64,000 bases of DNA from Platycnemis pennipes (GCA_933228895.1 OW121852.1:130009544-130073543); one strand, 5' to 3'. Shown: positions 32,605-44,370, counted from the first letter of the stretch. The notes: a model not told the origin generated them from the letters alone. Made by a program: numbers and translations.

Positions 32605-33125
32605 ATATTTTTTTATTGCCGAATATGATAGAGTTTGTAAAATAAAAAGACCGATATTTTTCCGTTTTTTGATCCGTCAATTATTTCTCGAGCTATAGGC
32701 GAAAAATAATGATGTTTTTAACCCTTTCGGAAAAGTGGGCGTGGTGCAAACTCTGACGTATATCGACTTCGTCCAATCACACCTGAGCCCGCGAAGCTAC
32801 TTCGCCTTATTGCAATGGGGGGAACACATAGCTGACTCTCCCAATGGAAGCGATTGCGACAGCATCTGTGTGAGCAGACCTTCCAAGAATCCCCCTCCAC
32901 TCCCCTCCCTACCCATAAGAGCTGTCAAGGACGGGAGGAAAATAACGTCAATGTTATCACAGCAGCTTTTTCGGTGGGCGTCACCTTTTGCTTATTTAAA
33001 TTTTTGATTTATGAGTGAATGGTTGTGGTTAGAAGATTAATTTTTTCACTAAAATTCTTTTTTCGTTTCCAACTAACAGTTTCGAGCATAAAATGCGATT
33101 TCGGTTCCGAGTAAACGCCGCCATT
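32605..33125 (+). repeat. Dispersed repeat R1, copy 2
   Basis: The most complete R1 copy, about 520 bp. It includes AACCCTTTCGGAAAAGTGGG, the CGTATATCGACTTCGTCCAA block with CCAAT, the polypyrimidine stretch near 32888-32910, GCAGCTTTTTCGGTGGGCGT and TTTTCGTTTCCAACTAAC. The minus copy at 10300-10795 aligns over nearly all of it. Confidence 0.8.
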
Positions 33126-33204
33126 GCGTTCAATTTGTGTGATTGATATAATTGCAATGCTGCCGAGGGAATTGCAGTGAGAACGCCTAAGAAGTTATCG
33201 ACTT

Positions 33205-33268
33205 CTTGAACCCCCCCCCTGCCACACACCCTCGTAGTGGCTTGCAGGGTATCGTGTAGACGTAGATG
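33205..33268 (+). mobile_element. Hairpin-only LINE family A insertion
   Basis: Only the terminal hairpin and TGTAGACG tail of family A are present, about 60 bp. GAACCC occurs at both edges and may be a short target duplication. Confidence 0.8.
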
Positions 33269-33593
33269 AACCCGTTGTTAAAGAAGATCTTCAAAACAGT
33301 GTTGTTCAGCGGTAAATTCTTGATCGGTGACGATAAATGTGCACTGCTCTGGAATCATTGGCCAGCGCACCAAATTCTGGCACCTAGGCATTGAAATACA
33401 CATTGTCTTAGAGGAGTCAACAACAGAGAAATATGTTTATATAACAGGCAACATCGAGGGTTGAGTTGTGCTCCCAGCAAACAAACTCGCAGCTTCCTTG
33501 GATTCTGGTGCGGGAGGAACGAGTTGGTGCCGACAGGAAGTGAGAGAACCTTGTGGAACTCTTATCGCTGTTTCTATCATTGTTTACTTTCCA
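33269..33593. other. Unassigned DNA
   Basis: No feature recognised. Confidence 0.3.
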
Positions 33594-34718
33594 TTCAGGA
33601 GATTGTGTTTGAAACCATCGTGACAATCTCGAACAGTTAACCAAGGAGTCACATGGTACAAACACGCTAATTTGTGGCATCCCTTTTTTAAATCCAACTC
33701 ATTTTTTTTTCAGTTGTGTTTTTCTTCTCCGTCTCGAGCATACGGAAGCACCCTTATGGGAATAACTCGACTGAAAACAATGAGTTGGATTGAAGCGAGT
33801 GATTCAAACGCCACTATTTTGCGAGCCATTCGTAATAGGGTAGTTTCCTATTATTTTTTTATTGTCTTGATCGAAAGTTTATAACCTCTGGAGTACGTGT
33901 TTTAAGCCGTTCGATTTTTAAATGACGTTAAGTATTTTTCCTTATTAATTAAAAAGTGAAAAAAATCAATGGCGCGAAAACGCGACGGCAAACTATTGCA
34001 TGCCGGTTAATCCTACGTGTGACGTCAAATTATTTCCTCTACCTGCCACCAGGTGGTGCTGCGGACGCTTCCAAATAGACGCCGCACTCCGTTAAAGCTT
34101 ATGAACAAGTATTGGAGGCATATTTATTCCGTTAATTAATTATAATTAACTTTTATTTATTTATTTAACATTACTTATGCAGTTGATTCATTTAAAATCA
34201 GTTAGTATTCCTTTCACAAGCATATCATGTAGTTCGCCTATCGCCGCACGACCTTCACGCCATGCTTCGTCGTAGCAGAAGACACAGCGAGCAGGACGTC
34301 CTTGAACCTACAAAATGACTAATAATACCATGTTTAACTGAGAATTCTTTTCCAACATTGATAGTTTTTACAGGTTAATACTAATAAATATTCACTAGAG
34401 CTGAGGGGCCCTGAAATACAACGGTAAGTTCACGAGACGAATTTTCCTATTCTTCGCAACGTAAACTACGTACCTGTTACGTCAGCATGAAGGCAGCGCA
34501 CCCCGCCATTTCAGAGCCTTTTCAAATGGCCTTAAAATTAACATTTAATTCTCTAGTAAACTGGGGTTTCTCAATGCAAACTTTTTGCGTAAATTAAATA
34601 CATTTATGGCAGGGCACAAATCGCAATTAATGAAGTCTGTTTTCTTTGATGAAGGAAACTACCCCATTGCGACTCCTTGGTTAACTGTTAAGATAACCCC
34701 GACGGTTTCCAACGTAAC
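33594..34718. repeat. Interval bounded by inverted R3 arms
   Basis: 33594-33676 matches the R3 arm at 5779-5862 (CGAACAGTTAACCAAGGAGT). 34665-34718 carries ACTCCTTGGTTAACTGTTAA, its inverted form. A second inverted pair lies inside (GGGTAGTTTCCT at 33839 and the complement near 34667). The interior is AT-rich with no protein signature. This may be an eroded nonautonomous DNA element of about 1.1 kb. Confidence 0.5.
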
Positions 34719-35299
34719 GAGAGAGATTCGAGTTCGGCGCCATTGATGAAATTACTTATGCTCTAATTGAAGGAAGAAGTAAATGAAGAGTGAACGTCGA
34801 TTGTGCCCGCATTAAATTCCAAATTCCTTCCGCATTACCTTCCCTAATTGAATCTTCCAGTACGCGGCTTCCTCATTGGAGTCAGCCATTCCTGATTTTC
34901 AAATTAATAGATACCAGCATCAATATGCTTTTGAATTCATCCTTGTCAACCCGTTGGAAGCTAGGATAGATTAAGAAGCACATTACATATGCGGAAAAAC
35001 AATGGATATTTTCCTTATTGACACCTATCCCCCTCATAGAACTCAATACCTTTTGGCCATCCGTCGTTCGATGGAGTGTTGATCCGGCGTCAGTCAGACA
35101 TTCAGAAATGCCAATGATTCAAATATCTTTGATTTATGTTTCGAATATAGTAGTCCTCATTTCAACAGTAATCCTACTGGTTATCAACGATGGCTTACGA
35201 AATTCTGGAATGTACTTTACGGCAGCAATCCCGTGTCGCTCTCACTACCTAACTAACTAACTAACTATCTAACTAACTCTCACTATCTAACAAACTACT
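34719..35299. other. Unassigned DNA
   Basis: No feature apart from an AACT-type tandem repeat at 35247-35280. The plus frame 35018-35260 has no motif. Confidence 0.3.
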
Positions 35300-35645
35300 T
35301 AGCCAACTATTTCTCTGTTTATGACAACACCAGACCTGTGAGGGGTGAGATCCCGCCCCTGGCGATACCTCGCTGCTCTACGGAGACGCTTCGTAACTCC
35401 TTCTACATCAGCTCATCTTATTTATAGAACTCACTGCCATCTCACGTGCGAAACGCTCCCTCATTTACAACATCCAGATTCGTTTGCGAATACAAATTAA
35501 CACCATAGATGGCGAACCCTAAACTCTGTCTATTTATAATCTATATCTATAATTGTAATCTGTTACTTATTGTATTTTATTTATTCATTATCTGTTATAA
35601 CTACTTAAAGATTTGTTGTACAATATAATGTACCTAAATAAAAAG
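35300..35645 (+). pseudogene. 3' end of a further LINE
   Basis: A frame reading RNSFYISSSYL, a stop, then NSLPSHVRNAPSFTTSRF matches the conserved C-terminal block of many LINEs (FF.R....WNSLP..V...S...FK). It is followed by an AT-rich 3' UTR, AATAAA at 35636 and short CATC-rich units. Unrelated at the nucleotide level to A, B or C. Confidence 0.65.
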
Positions 35646-36309
35646 CATCTATCCATCTCTCTTCCTCGTTACAGTCACGCTGTTAGAGGTGCTTCATGAA
35701 CGTATCTTTAGTTGTGAATTGATTGCATGCAAAGGCCAATTTGTTCCTCGTCAGCCCATAACCGTAACTTTTACGTAACCAACATCTCGTAGCTTAACGA
35801 GATGTGGGTTACGAAATGTCCGTTTGCCTGCTGACGTGGAACCGACAAATCGAATTGTGTCCGTTATAAATTGAAAATTGATTGGATTAAATGCTTCAAC
35901 TTGTAAATTACAACGGCGATGGGATGAATATTTCTGTATTGATATCCACTTTTTCTCTCGCCTCCAGATGAGTCCTCTCCTCACCAACTAATCTCTCTCC
36001 TCATCCAAATTGGAGAAATCAACCCTTGCTTCCCCTGCACGGGGGATGCTCTCTCTATCTCTCTCCATATCCCTCCTCCTATTCAACCCCCCGTCGACGC
36101 CGGAAAATATCTGAACAAATCATAGTCTTAAAATCATGTTCCATTTAAATTTATCGCAATCTCCCAAGGCAGATTTAAATAATTGACCTCACTTAACGGT
36201 AACCAAATGGTCGTATACAAACAGTCACATTTGCGAGCGTGGACGTAAGGGACATTTCATCATAACATGCACTTACAGATTTCCCATTTATAGCAGGGAA
36301 GAATGGACT
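35646..36309. other. Unassigned DNA
   Basis: No feature recognised. The minus frame 35751-35987 has no known domain. Confidence 0.3.
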
Positions 36310-36720
36310 ATACCAAGTGCAGAAGAGAAGCGTGGAATCAATTGAAATGCGGTGCTATTGAAGAATAATGGAGATCAAATGGATTGACAGAGGTACCAAC
36401 GAGGAATTTCTAAGAAGTGCAGGGTAAAGAGGTGTTAATGAAACCTTGAGAAGAAAACGGGACAACTTAATCGGCCATATCTTGAGACATGATGGCCGGA
36501 TGAAGAAAAGCGTCGAGGGAAAAGAGAATGGAAAGAATGACAAAGGAAGGACTCGCGTGAATAATATGGAGCGAGTAGTGAACAATGTGAAAGAGAAAAA
36601 TAATAACGTACATATGAAGAGATTTGCTAATAATAGAATAGAGGGCGGAGCTATATCGAACCAATCATGGGGTTGCTCAATTGTGACGATGATGAAATTG
36701 GGATTTATAATTAGAAATTG
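36310..36720 (+). mobile_element. LINE family C fragment
   Basis: Plus strand reads IKWIDRGTNEEFLR, then RRKRDNLIGHILRHDGRMKK and KENGKNDKGRTRVNNMERVV, ending in a SNQSWGCSI segment. It is the same C-terminal domain as at 18700-19000, and decayed. Confidence 0.8.
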
Positions 36721-36999
36721 ATCCAAGGTGTCGTTTCGGATCGATTTCATGCCGTTTCTTTTTCATCAAGTTCTTATTTAAGCACACAGTATTTGATAAA
36801 AAAAGTATTTATACGAATGTGTCGGCTATGGCAGGTTGCTGATGGAGATTGGAGAATGGAGAAGATGCCACGAGGCGGAAAAGTATGACGGGGCACGATT
36901 GCAAAGAATGATCAGTATCGCCAAATATCGGAACAGCTTCCGGATTCACTATCGAAAGTGCCGGAGCAATCGACCTCCAAAAGCATCGAAGATCATCTG
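36721..36999. other. Unassigned DNA
   Basis: No feature recognised. Confidence 0.3.
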
Positions 37000-37076
37000 C
37001 CATGTATAACACCATTTTTCAATTGCTTGTAGGTCATCATTTAAATATTCTTTATCATTTGGGCATAGAATATCCC
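37000..37076 (-). mobile_element. Short LINE family B fragment
   Basis: Encodes a piece around CPNDKEYLNDDLQAIEKWC. It joins directly to a broken MITE family 1 copy. Confidence 0.8.
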
Positions 37077-37077
37077 T

Positions 37078-37329
37078 ACGCATGCGTTGAACTTCTGTTC
37101 TGGGGCCGGTCCAATAAATTGCTTCATAACCATGTACGCAGAGAACTTTACCAGTAAGCATAGATGGATATAGTCACTGTGAAATTAAATACCAAGCGCT
37201 GAAAATTAATGGAAGAGATTTTTTAACGTTTCGGAACAAAACGGGCAAGGCTGATATGTTTCAAGATACTCTACGCGTTTCAAGCTAACCCCCCCATCCC
37301 CCCGAAGCAAATTTCTGGCTACGTGCCTG
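37078..37329 (-). mobile_element. hAT-like MITE family 1, one half
   Basis: On the minus strand it starts with the terminal CAGGCACGTAGCCAG and continues in line with copy 2 (9158-9412) up to AACGCATGCG. The missing remainder corresponds to the fragment at 39296-39420, which begins where this one ends but lies 2 kb away in the other orientation. Confidence 0.75.
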
Positions 37330-37796
37330 AGACATGGTGACATCAAGCTCTTGTGGACAGTTTCCACGCCTGAATGAATGAGCTAGGCGCCTCCTTAATG
37401 ACGCCTCTAGGAATGCTGGGATCCCTCGCGAGCCAATTAAAAGGCATGGCAGGCAGCGCTCCGCTTGCACAAGCAGAGTCGCCGCCACCACGTGATCAGC
37501 GCTCGGCCAATCGGGAGCTCCGCCCGGCGCCCCGCGATCGAAGCTCCCGCGTTGCCAGGGAGATGGAAAACAACACCCAGCCGCACCCTCACCTCACCCC
37601 CCTCCTCCACTGCACCCTCTCTCCCGGGCCGACCGGAGCAGCTGCTCTGACCGGAAGCCGGTCGACCCGAGGGACACTTCACTTCCTCACACACCTAACA
37701 GCAAGGAATGCAGTCCCAGCTGACTTGCTAACAAGGAATTAGCTAAAATAAATTGCACATATATAACCTCTGGAAGAACTGAACTGTAATGAAATT
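37330..37796. other. GC-rich unassigned block
   Basis: CpG-rich with a CCAAT motif (GGCCAATCGGGAGCTCCG). Overlapping frames (37374-37742, 37437-37694, 37465-37650) are typical of random open frames in GC-rich DNA. A promoter or 5' region of an unknown element is possible. Confidence 0.4.
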
Positions 37797-38831
37797 CATC
37801 TACATCTACACGATACCCTGCAAGCCACCCCGAGGGTGTGTGGCAGGGGGTGAAGATCACCAAGCATGCACTACTAACGTGCAAACTAGCAACTATATTG
37901 TCTCATGCAACTTGATTGTTAGTATCTATAGTATTTAAGGGGTAAGACATGCAATACGCACTACAGAATACTCTAAAATATTTCCCCTATCTATACCTTT
38001 CCTATGCTGCCTATTCTGTTCTCTTATAGTGCGGGGGAAAAATGCCATTTTGAATCTGTCGGTAAGACAATCTATCTCTTTAATCTTATTTATCTGGTCG
38101 AATCTAGCATAATACGCTGGTGTTTTTAAAATGTGCCTAACATCTTCAGTAAAGCTATCCGATTGAAATTTCTCTAATAGATTTAATCTGTACTTTAACC
38201 TACACTCCGATAATGATTCCCACCCTAATTCTTGTATTAATTCTGATACACTACTCGTAACACCTTTTGACGAACCTAGCTGCTCTACGCTGCACACACT
38301 CTAGTTCTCTAATCAAACATAACTCATTAGGATCCCATACACTGGCTGCATACTCAAGGTGGGGCCTAACTAGTGAAAAGTAGCATCGCTCTTTTGTCTT
38401 CTCATGACATTTCCCAAGTACTCTTTTATTAAATCCTAGCTTTCTCTTCGCTCGGCCGCATATTTACCGGATGTGTCTTCCCCACGATAAATCTTTAAAC
38501 CTAAATACCTTATGGTTTCAACGTTTTCGATCTTCGTGTTATTACTTCTATAGGATCGCTCTATCGAATTATTCATCCTCCAAAAATTGATAGCTACACA
38601 CTTTTTAAGGTTAAGTTCTAACTGCCATTTGTCGCACCACTCTTGAATTGCATCTAAATCCTTGCTAAGTGATTTCCTGTCCTCATCATTTGATATACCC
38701 CTGTACACCACCGCATTGTCTGCAAAAAGTCTAAGGTTACTACTAACTACGGTACCCAAATCGTTTCAGTGTAGAAGAAATAGAAGCGGACCTACTGCGC
38801 TACCCTGGGGAACTCCCGATGTGACTTCGAG
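37797..38831 (-). mobile_element. LINE family A copy, sharing private mutations with 39516-40558
   Basis: The minus-strand copy has hairpin end at 37797-37850, the frame 37935-38297 and the FADNAVVYRGI frame 38436-38759. It carries deletions also present in the plus copy 0.7 kb away: the codons around YDRLSS are shortened and VTITKD is replaced by a frame-breaking deletion. Its 5' break lies at GAAGTCACATC. Confidence 0.9.
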
Positions 38832-38992
38832 AAGAAGAATCATTGGTTCTTCTGTCACCTACTCCTTCCCCTCCCGCTCTCAGAAGCCTCTTCTTATCGC
38901 CACTCTCCCCTCTGATAACTTGAGTGTGGCACTGGCGATAACGGGTGCCTCTGCCGTGCTTAATCCTTGCCGGTGATGAGGACTAGCTCGAA
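38832..38992. other. Unassigned spacer
   Basis: No feature recognised. Confidence 0.3.
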
Positions 38993-39295
38993 GCTAAGAT
39001 CGGCAAGATTTGTAAAGGGACGGTACGATAACTATATTAGCGTACCAGTCTATTGAATGAATTAAAATGGGATTCATTGTCAGATGGCAGGTTGAAATTT
39101 AGGCTTAATCTCCTAAATAACAGCACGTTTTTGCATGCGTAGTTTGCTATTTTTATCTTTTTAAATATTGCAGTTTAAACATATACTAATACTAATCCTT
39201 TTAAATGCAGGATTTGTAGTGCATTTTAGGTAAGAATTCATCCCTTGCCACACACCTTTGAGGTGGCTTACAGGGTATTATGTAGATGCAGATGT
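38993..39295 (+). mobile_element. LINE family B tail, internally deleted
   Basis: Codons for ARFVKGRYDN and LNLLN pass directly to the B'-type 3' UTR (GCACGTTTTTGCATGCG). The copy ends with the hairpin and TGTAGATGCAGATG. Confidence 0.85.
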
Positions 39296-39420
39296 ACATA
39301 CATATCAGATTGAAAATAACAATTATTAGCCAACCTAATGCCAAACTAGTGACCATCTTTCAATTGAATTATACGCAGTGTAATCCGGATTAAAATGCCC
39401 AGTTAAAACCCCAGAACCCA
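39296..39420 (+). mobile_element. hAT-like MITE family 1, internal fragment
   Basis: Matches 9398-9510 of copy 2 (CATATCAGATTG, ATACGCAGTGTAA, ATGCCCAGTTAAAA). Both termini are missing. Confidence 0.7.
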
Positions 39421-39421
39421 T

Positions 39422-39467
39422 TCTCTAAATGTTCAGCATACTCAGGTATGCTGAACATTTAGAGAAT
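39422..39467. repeat. Snap-back palindrome next to a LINE fragment
   Basis: ATTCTCTAAATGTTCAGCAT and its complement form arms of about 22 bp around a 3-base centre. A diverged 48-bp family A fragment follows at 39468-39515. Confidence 0.85.
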
Positions 39468-39515
39468 TAGAGAAATTTAAATCAAATACCTCTACTGAAG
39501 ATATTACGCACATAT

Positions 39516-40558
39516 TAATAGATGGTATCATGTCGGACACAATCGAAGTCACATCGGGAGTTCCCCAGGGTAGCGTAGTAGGTCCGCTTCTATTTCTTTT
39601 ACACATAAACGATTTGGGTACCGTAGTTAGTAGTAACCTTAGACTTTTTGCACACGATGCGGTGGTGTACAGGGGTATATAAATGAAGAGGACACAAAAT
39701 CACTTAGTATCGATTTAGATGCAATTCAAGAGTGGTGCAACAAATGGCAGTTAGAACTCAATCTTAAAAAGTGTGTAGCTATCAATTTTTGGAGGAGGAA
39801 TAATTCGATAGAGCGATCCTATAGAAGTAATAACACGAAGATCGAAAACGTTGAAACCATAAGGTATTTAGGTTTAAAGATTTATCGTGGGGAAGACACA
39901 TTCGGGAAATATGCGGCCGAGCGAAGAGAAAGCTAGGATTTAATAAAAGAGTACTTGGGAAATGTCATGAGAAGACAAAAGAGCGATGCTACTTTTCACT
40001 AGTTAGGCCCCACCTTGAGTATGCAGCCAGTGTATGGGATCCTAATGAGTTATGTTTGATTAGAGAACTAGAGTGTGTGCAGCGTAGAGCAGCTAGGTTC
40101 GTCAAAAGGTGTTACGAGTAGTGTATCAGAATTAATACAAGAATTAGGGTGGGAATCATTATCGGAGTGTAGGTTAAAGAACAGATTAAATCTATTAGAG
40201 AAATTTCAATCGGATAGCTTTACTGAAGATGTTAGGCACATTTTAAAAACACCAGCGTATTATGCTAGATTCGACCAGATAAATAAGATTAGAGAGAGAG
40301 ATTGCCGTACTGATAGACTCAAAATGGCATTTTCCCCCGATCTATAAGAGAATAGAATTGGCAGCATAGCAAAGGTAGGGGAAATATTTTAGAGTAGTCT
40401 GTAGTGCATGGTGTATGTATTAATCCCTTAAATACTATAGATGCTAACAATGTGGTTGCATGAGACGCTATAGTTGCTTGTTTGCATGTCGGTAGTGATC
40501 TTCACCCCCTGCCACACACCCTCGCGGTGGCTTGCAGGGTATCGTGTAGATGTAGATG
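39516..40558 (+). mobile_element. LINE family A copy, partner of 37797-38831
   Basis: Starts at the DGIMSDTIEVTSGVPQGS codons and has FAHDAVVYRG, a mutated catalytic box. It shares the private deletions of the minus-strand copy, for example around 39870 and 40117, and ends with hairpin and tail at 40503-40558. Flanks and 5' break differ from the partner, so the two are probably separate insertions of one mutated source. Confidence 0.9.
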
Positions 40559-40609
40559 AGCATATTATGCACCCTCCCCCTGAGTGCTTTTTTTAAGTTC
40601 TTGTTACTG

Positions 40610-40672
40610 GTGTGGATGCACCCCCTTCCACACACCCCTGAGGTGGAATGCAGGGTATGTCGTAGATATAGA
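40610..40672 (+). repeat. Variant LINE 3' end
   Basis: A hairpin-only end whose arms read CCCTTCCACACACC and GGTGGAATGCAGGG, followed by TAGATATAGAT. It differs from both A and B and hints at a third family with the same 3' architecture. Confidence 0.7.
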
Positions 40673-41442
40673 TATTGATATTTAAGCTTGACGGTCGCCG
40701 GCACCGCTTGCCGATAAAAAATTCCCTCCGTGTTGATTCGGTCATCGGCAGCAAACAATTCGTCAGACAGGTGAATCGACTCACCGGGTTTTCCAATTAC
40801 GCTTTGGCGAATTCAGAGAATGATTCGATCTGCTTTAGATTTCGCTAGAAAAATTGCCAGAAGGTAAAAATAGATTCGCCCTAAAAATCAGCTAACTCTC
40901 CATGAAAATTTGTAACAATTTCCATTTTTTTCGACAAAGTTACACGATTGGGGACTTTTGCGGCATGAAAGTCGATGGAATTAGCAGAGGCCAACAAAGT
41001 AAAACTCGATCGAAGGAGTGGTTGTTTGAAATATGAAATTGCCGTTCCCTTGGCGACAAATGAACCGTCCACGGATGCATTACTGAGGCGTAGGACTCTT
41101 GTGTCTCGCAAGGATCCCAGCTCTCCGCTACGCTCTCGTCTTTTCTATCTCTTCCAAGGCATGAAGTCATAATTCAACCATGTTATCTGCTTCTATTTAA
41201 ACCGAGTCTATGTCTGCGTGAATTCCTTTAATATTTAAAGATTCACACTTGCAGTATTCTCGGTTAATTAATTCTCAGGAAAAAGGTATTGTCAGCCCGT
41301 TCTTTCCTCTTGGTTGTTGATAACCCACTTTCTCTTCTGTACCATTTTACATCTATTATGTCTCTATTTGATCCTTCGTTTTGTATGACCTCTTTCGTGC
41401 CGTGCTTAACTGTCATTTTTCTCTGATATGCAAAGACAGATT
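40673..41442. other. Unassigned DNA
   Basis: No recognisable element. Overlapping frames at 40881-41111, 40940-41170 and 40975-41172 are mutually exclusive and lack motifs. Confidence 0.3.
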
Positions 41443-41522
41443 CTCCCTGTCATACACCTTTATGGTGGGTTGTTCTACATCTACAAAATACCCTGCAAGC
41501 CACCACAAAGGTGCGTGGCAGG
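41443..41522. repeat. Two LINE B 3' ends tail to tail
   Basis: A plus-strand hairpin remnant (41443-41473) abuts a minus-strand end (41474-41522), together forming an inverted pair. Repeat R2 begins directly afterwards. Confidence 0.7.
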
Positions 41523-41523
41523 A

Positions 41524-41700
41524 ATATTCATCTTTTCCATGCGCACGATAAGTATAATAACAGCCTCAGGGTTTCGTACGTACCTCAGTTCCATCTTTTT
41601 CGGGATGAAAACAATCCAATCCAAAGAGATCCAATAAAATCACTGTCAAACTTGCAGGTTGCGATGCGTAAATTTTTGAAAGTCTGTGATTGGTTGGTTT
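41524..41700 (+). repeat. Repeat R2, copy 2
   Basis: Plus-strand copy with ATTCATCTTTTCCATGCGCA and TTCGTACGTACCTCAGTTCC. It is followed by about 70 bp of other sequence and then by family B at 41772. Confidence 0.75.
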
Positions 41701-41771
41701 CCTCTCATGCAATTAATCAACTAGTAACAGCAGAAAAAAATACTCTCGATCTTCTCGCACAAATATAACAC

Positions 41772-42570
41772 AAGGTAGTGTGATAGGTCCCCTCCTATTC
41801 CTTTTGTGCTTAAATGATATCCATAACGTGGTAAAAAGTAAGCTTCGTCTATTTGCCGATGACGCAGTAGTGTACAGGGAAATTCCATGCCCAAATGATA
41901 AAGAATATTTAAATACTGACCTACAAGCAATTGAAACTTAGTGTGATACATGGCGGTTAGAATTAAACTTTAAAAGATGTCTTGTAATGAATTTTTGGAA
42001 AAAGAATAGCTCTCTTCCTAGCACTTACAAAATAAGTAATAATGAATTAACAGACGTAAATTCCATTAAATATCTTGGAATAAGACTGACACATGATATT
42101 TGCTGGGGTAAACATATACGTGAAATAATGGGTCAAGCGAATCGTAAACTGGGATTCATCAAAAGAGTACTGGGTAAATGTGACGATCATATACGAGAAA
42201 TCAGCTACTTTTCCCTTGTTAGACCTCATTTGGAATATGCTGCCAGTGTATATGGGATCCCTACGAAATCGGTCTAAATAACGAACTTGAACGTGTGCAA
42301 CGAAGATCGACAAGATTTGTAAAGGGACGGTACGATAACCTTATTAGCGTAACTAGTCTATTAAATGAATTAAAATCGGAATCATTTTCAAATCGCAGGT
42401 TGAAGTTTAGACTTAATCTCTTAAATAAATTCCAAGACCATATTTTCAGTGATGACGTTAAAATTACTTTGCGAACCCCAACTTACTATGGTAGACTGGA
42501 CCATAATCACAAAATTAGAGAAATTGATTGCCGAACTGACAGATTCAAAATGTCCTTTTTTCTCGTACAA
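41772..42570 (+). mobile_element. LINE family B fragment lacking its 3' UTR
   Basis: Starts exactly at the GSVIGP codons, has FADDAVVYREI, the frame 41987-42277 (NFWKKNSSLPSTYKISNNEL) and 42295-42630 (RRSTRFVKGRYDNLISVTSL). It stops at the SFF-LVQF codons where the 3' UTR should follow. Frameshifts are present. Confidence 0.9.
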
Positions 42571-44157
42571 TTTCATATCCCAGTCAATTGTGTTGTTGAG
42601 AGAGAAGAGGCGCCGGCGTTTGTGGAATAGGTGACGCCGAGCGAAGAGCCATGCGCTGTTTGTGCCACGAACGACGAGAATCAAGAGGAAGATTATTCAT
42701 TCGTCGTGTGAGGACGGAAAAACTCGATTTACGCTGAGACTTTGAGTGAAGTGGAGTCACCGCGCGTTTGAGGGGAAACGATTTTCATGTCCTCGATATC
42801 AGCTGGAGCCGATCGTCGGGCCGCAGGCGTTTCCAAGGCAACGCGGCGATCAACAAGAGGTTGGACTCTTCGATGAGTCAGTTGAGTGGAGGGGGAAGGC
42901 CCGGCTTGGACGCCTCTCTCGCTGTCCTGAACAGGAAGTCCTTCGTTCAACGATTTCCATTGTAACGTCTGCAGAGAAGAATGAAGCCAGTGTCCCACGG
43001 TCTAATTTTCGTCAAATATTTCGGTGCAGTCCGTTATATTCAGGTTGTTGGACGAAACAGAAATTGGGTTTAACACGGCGAAGTATTTCGGTGCAAAACA
43101 CGAACCAATGAAATACGAGGGAATAGTAAACAATGTAATTTGGCTTCTACAACCGAAAGTATTTAAGTAGGTTCCCGTAAAAGAGCTATGTTATTTAATG
43201 AATAAAAACCGATCCAGAAAAAGACCTTTATGGAAAATCATCTATAGGGTGATAACGCATGCACCATAATTCTATGAGTATGCTATTATATAGCGCGTTG
43301 TAGTTGCATTCTATTTTTTACAAGCTCTTTTTACTCATTTTGACTTCGAAACATGACTGACGTCTTGTTGCCACGTTTAATTTACAAAGTGAGAATACGT
43401 GCTCACTCCCGCTAATAGGTATTCCAAAGTACGTTAAATATTGTCTTACTTACTTTTAAACTATTCCCTTGTATATACAAGTCTTTGTTTTGAATTTTAT
43501 TAATTTCATATTTACGAGCATTGTTTGGCAACAATTACGCTGCTACCATTTGGAAGCATTGGTATTAATTACACCATGTCAATGACCAGTGAAATATTTA
43601 AATTACATAGAAAATATAAGAAGGACCTTGGTAAGGTATATTCCTTTATTAAGTTATTAAATAGGCAGGTAAGCACGTTCCCTCACAAGTACGGTTGCCA
43701 ATGACAACAACATACTGTAGCGCCACTTTCATGTAACTAAGGCTTTTCTGCTTTTTTTTCGATCAAAAATTTATTGATATCAATTAAACAAGTGTGGTAA
43801 GGCGAGCACTTTTTTACAATGCCAAATTCTACATAACAATGCACATCTTACATTAGATTTTCGTGAAAAAGACATTTCCCTTTACATTATTAATCTACAA
43901 ATTTTTCTGCACCAGACATGCTCTGCCGTATAACCACGAATAAAATAGCTGATTTTCAGCGTCTTTTTTCTTCAAATATTCGGTGGTAAGGCCTCATTAT
44001 TTTATTGCCAATCGATAGAAGGACCAAAAAATTGTGTATCCTGAAATTTTGAAAAAAATGACTTCATAATTCGGTGAAGCCTACTTAAGCCGCGACAATT
44101 GTAGTTCTACCTCTGGAAATCGTGCATTCATTGAATTAAGTTAACACAAACACGTCA
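42571..44157. other. Unassigned DNA
   Basis: 42590-43110 is moderately GC-rich. The plus frame 42746-43111 (121 codons) has no motif and overlaps two other open frames. 43110-44157 is AT-rich. I see no repeat matching the rest of the window and no gene I can support. It is one of the longest non-repeat stretches here. Confidence 0.35.
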
Positions 44158-44370
44158 TGCATAAGGTGTCGTATAAAAATTCATCTTTTCCATGCACTCG
44201 ATAATAACAGCCTCATGGCTTCGTACGTACCTCAGTTCCATCTGTTCCGGGATTGCAACAATCCAATCCAAAGAGATCCAATAAAATCACTTTCAAAAAT
44301 GCAGGTTGTGATGCGTAAATTTTTGAAAGCCTGTGATTGGTTGGTTTCATACTTTTGGATGGAAATTTAG
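44158..44370 (+). repeat. Repeat R2, copy 3
   Basis: Plus-strand copy from ATAAGGTGTCGTATAAAAAT to CATACTTTTGGATGGAAATT. It joins family B at the same point as copy 1. Confidence 0.75.

Noticed and set aside
37797..40558. Large palindromic duplication of one locus
   Set aside because: The two LINE A copies share mutations, but their flanks and 5' breakpoints differ, so separate insertions from one source are more likely.
42746..43111. A 121-codon plus-strand frame
   Set aside because: No motif, and two other frames overlap it. Insufficient to call a gene.
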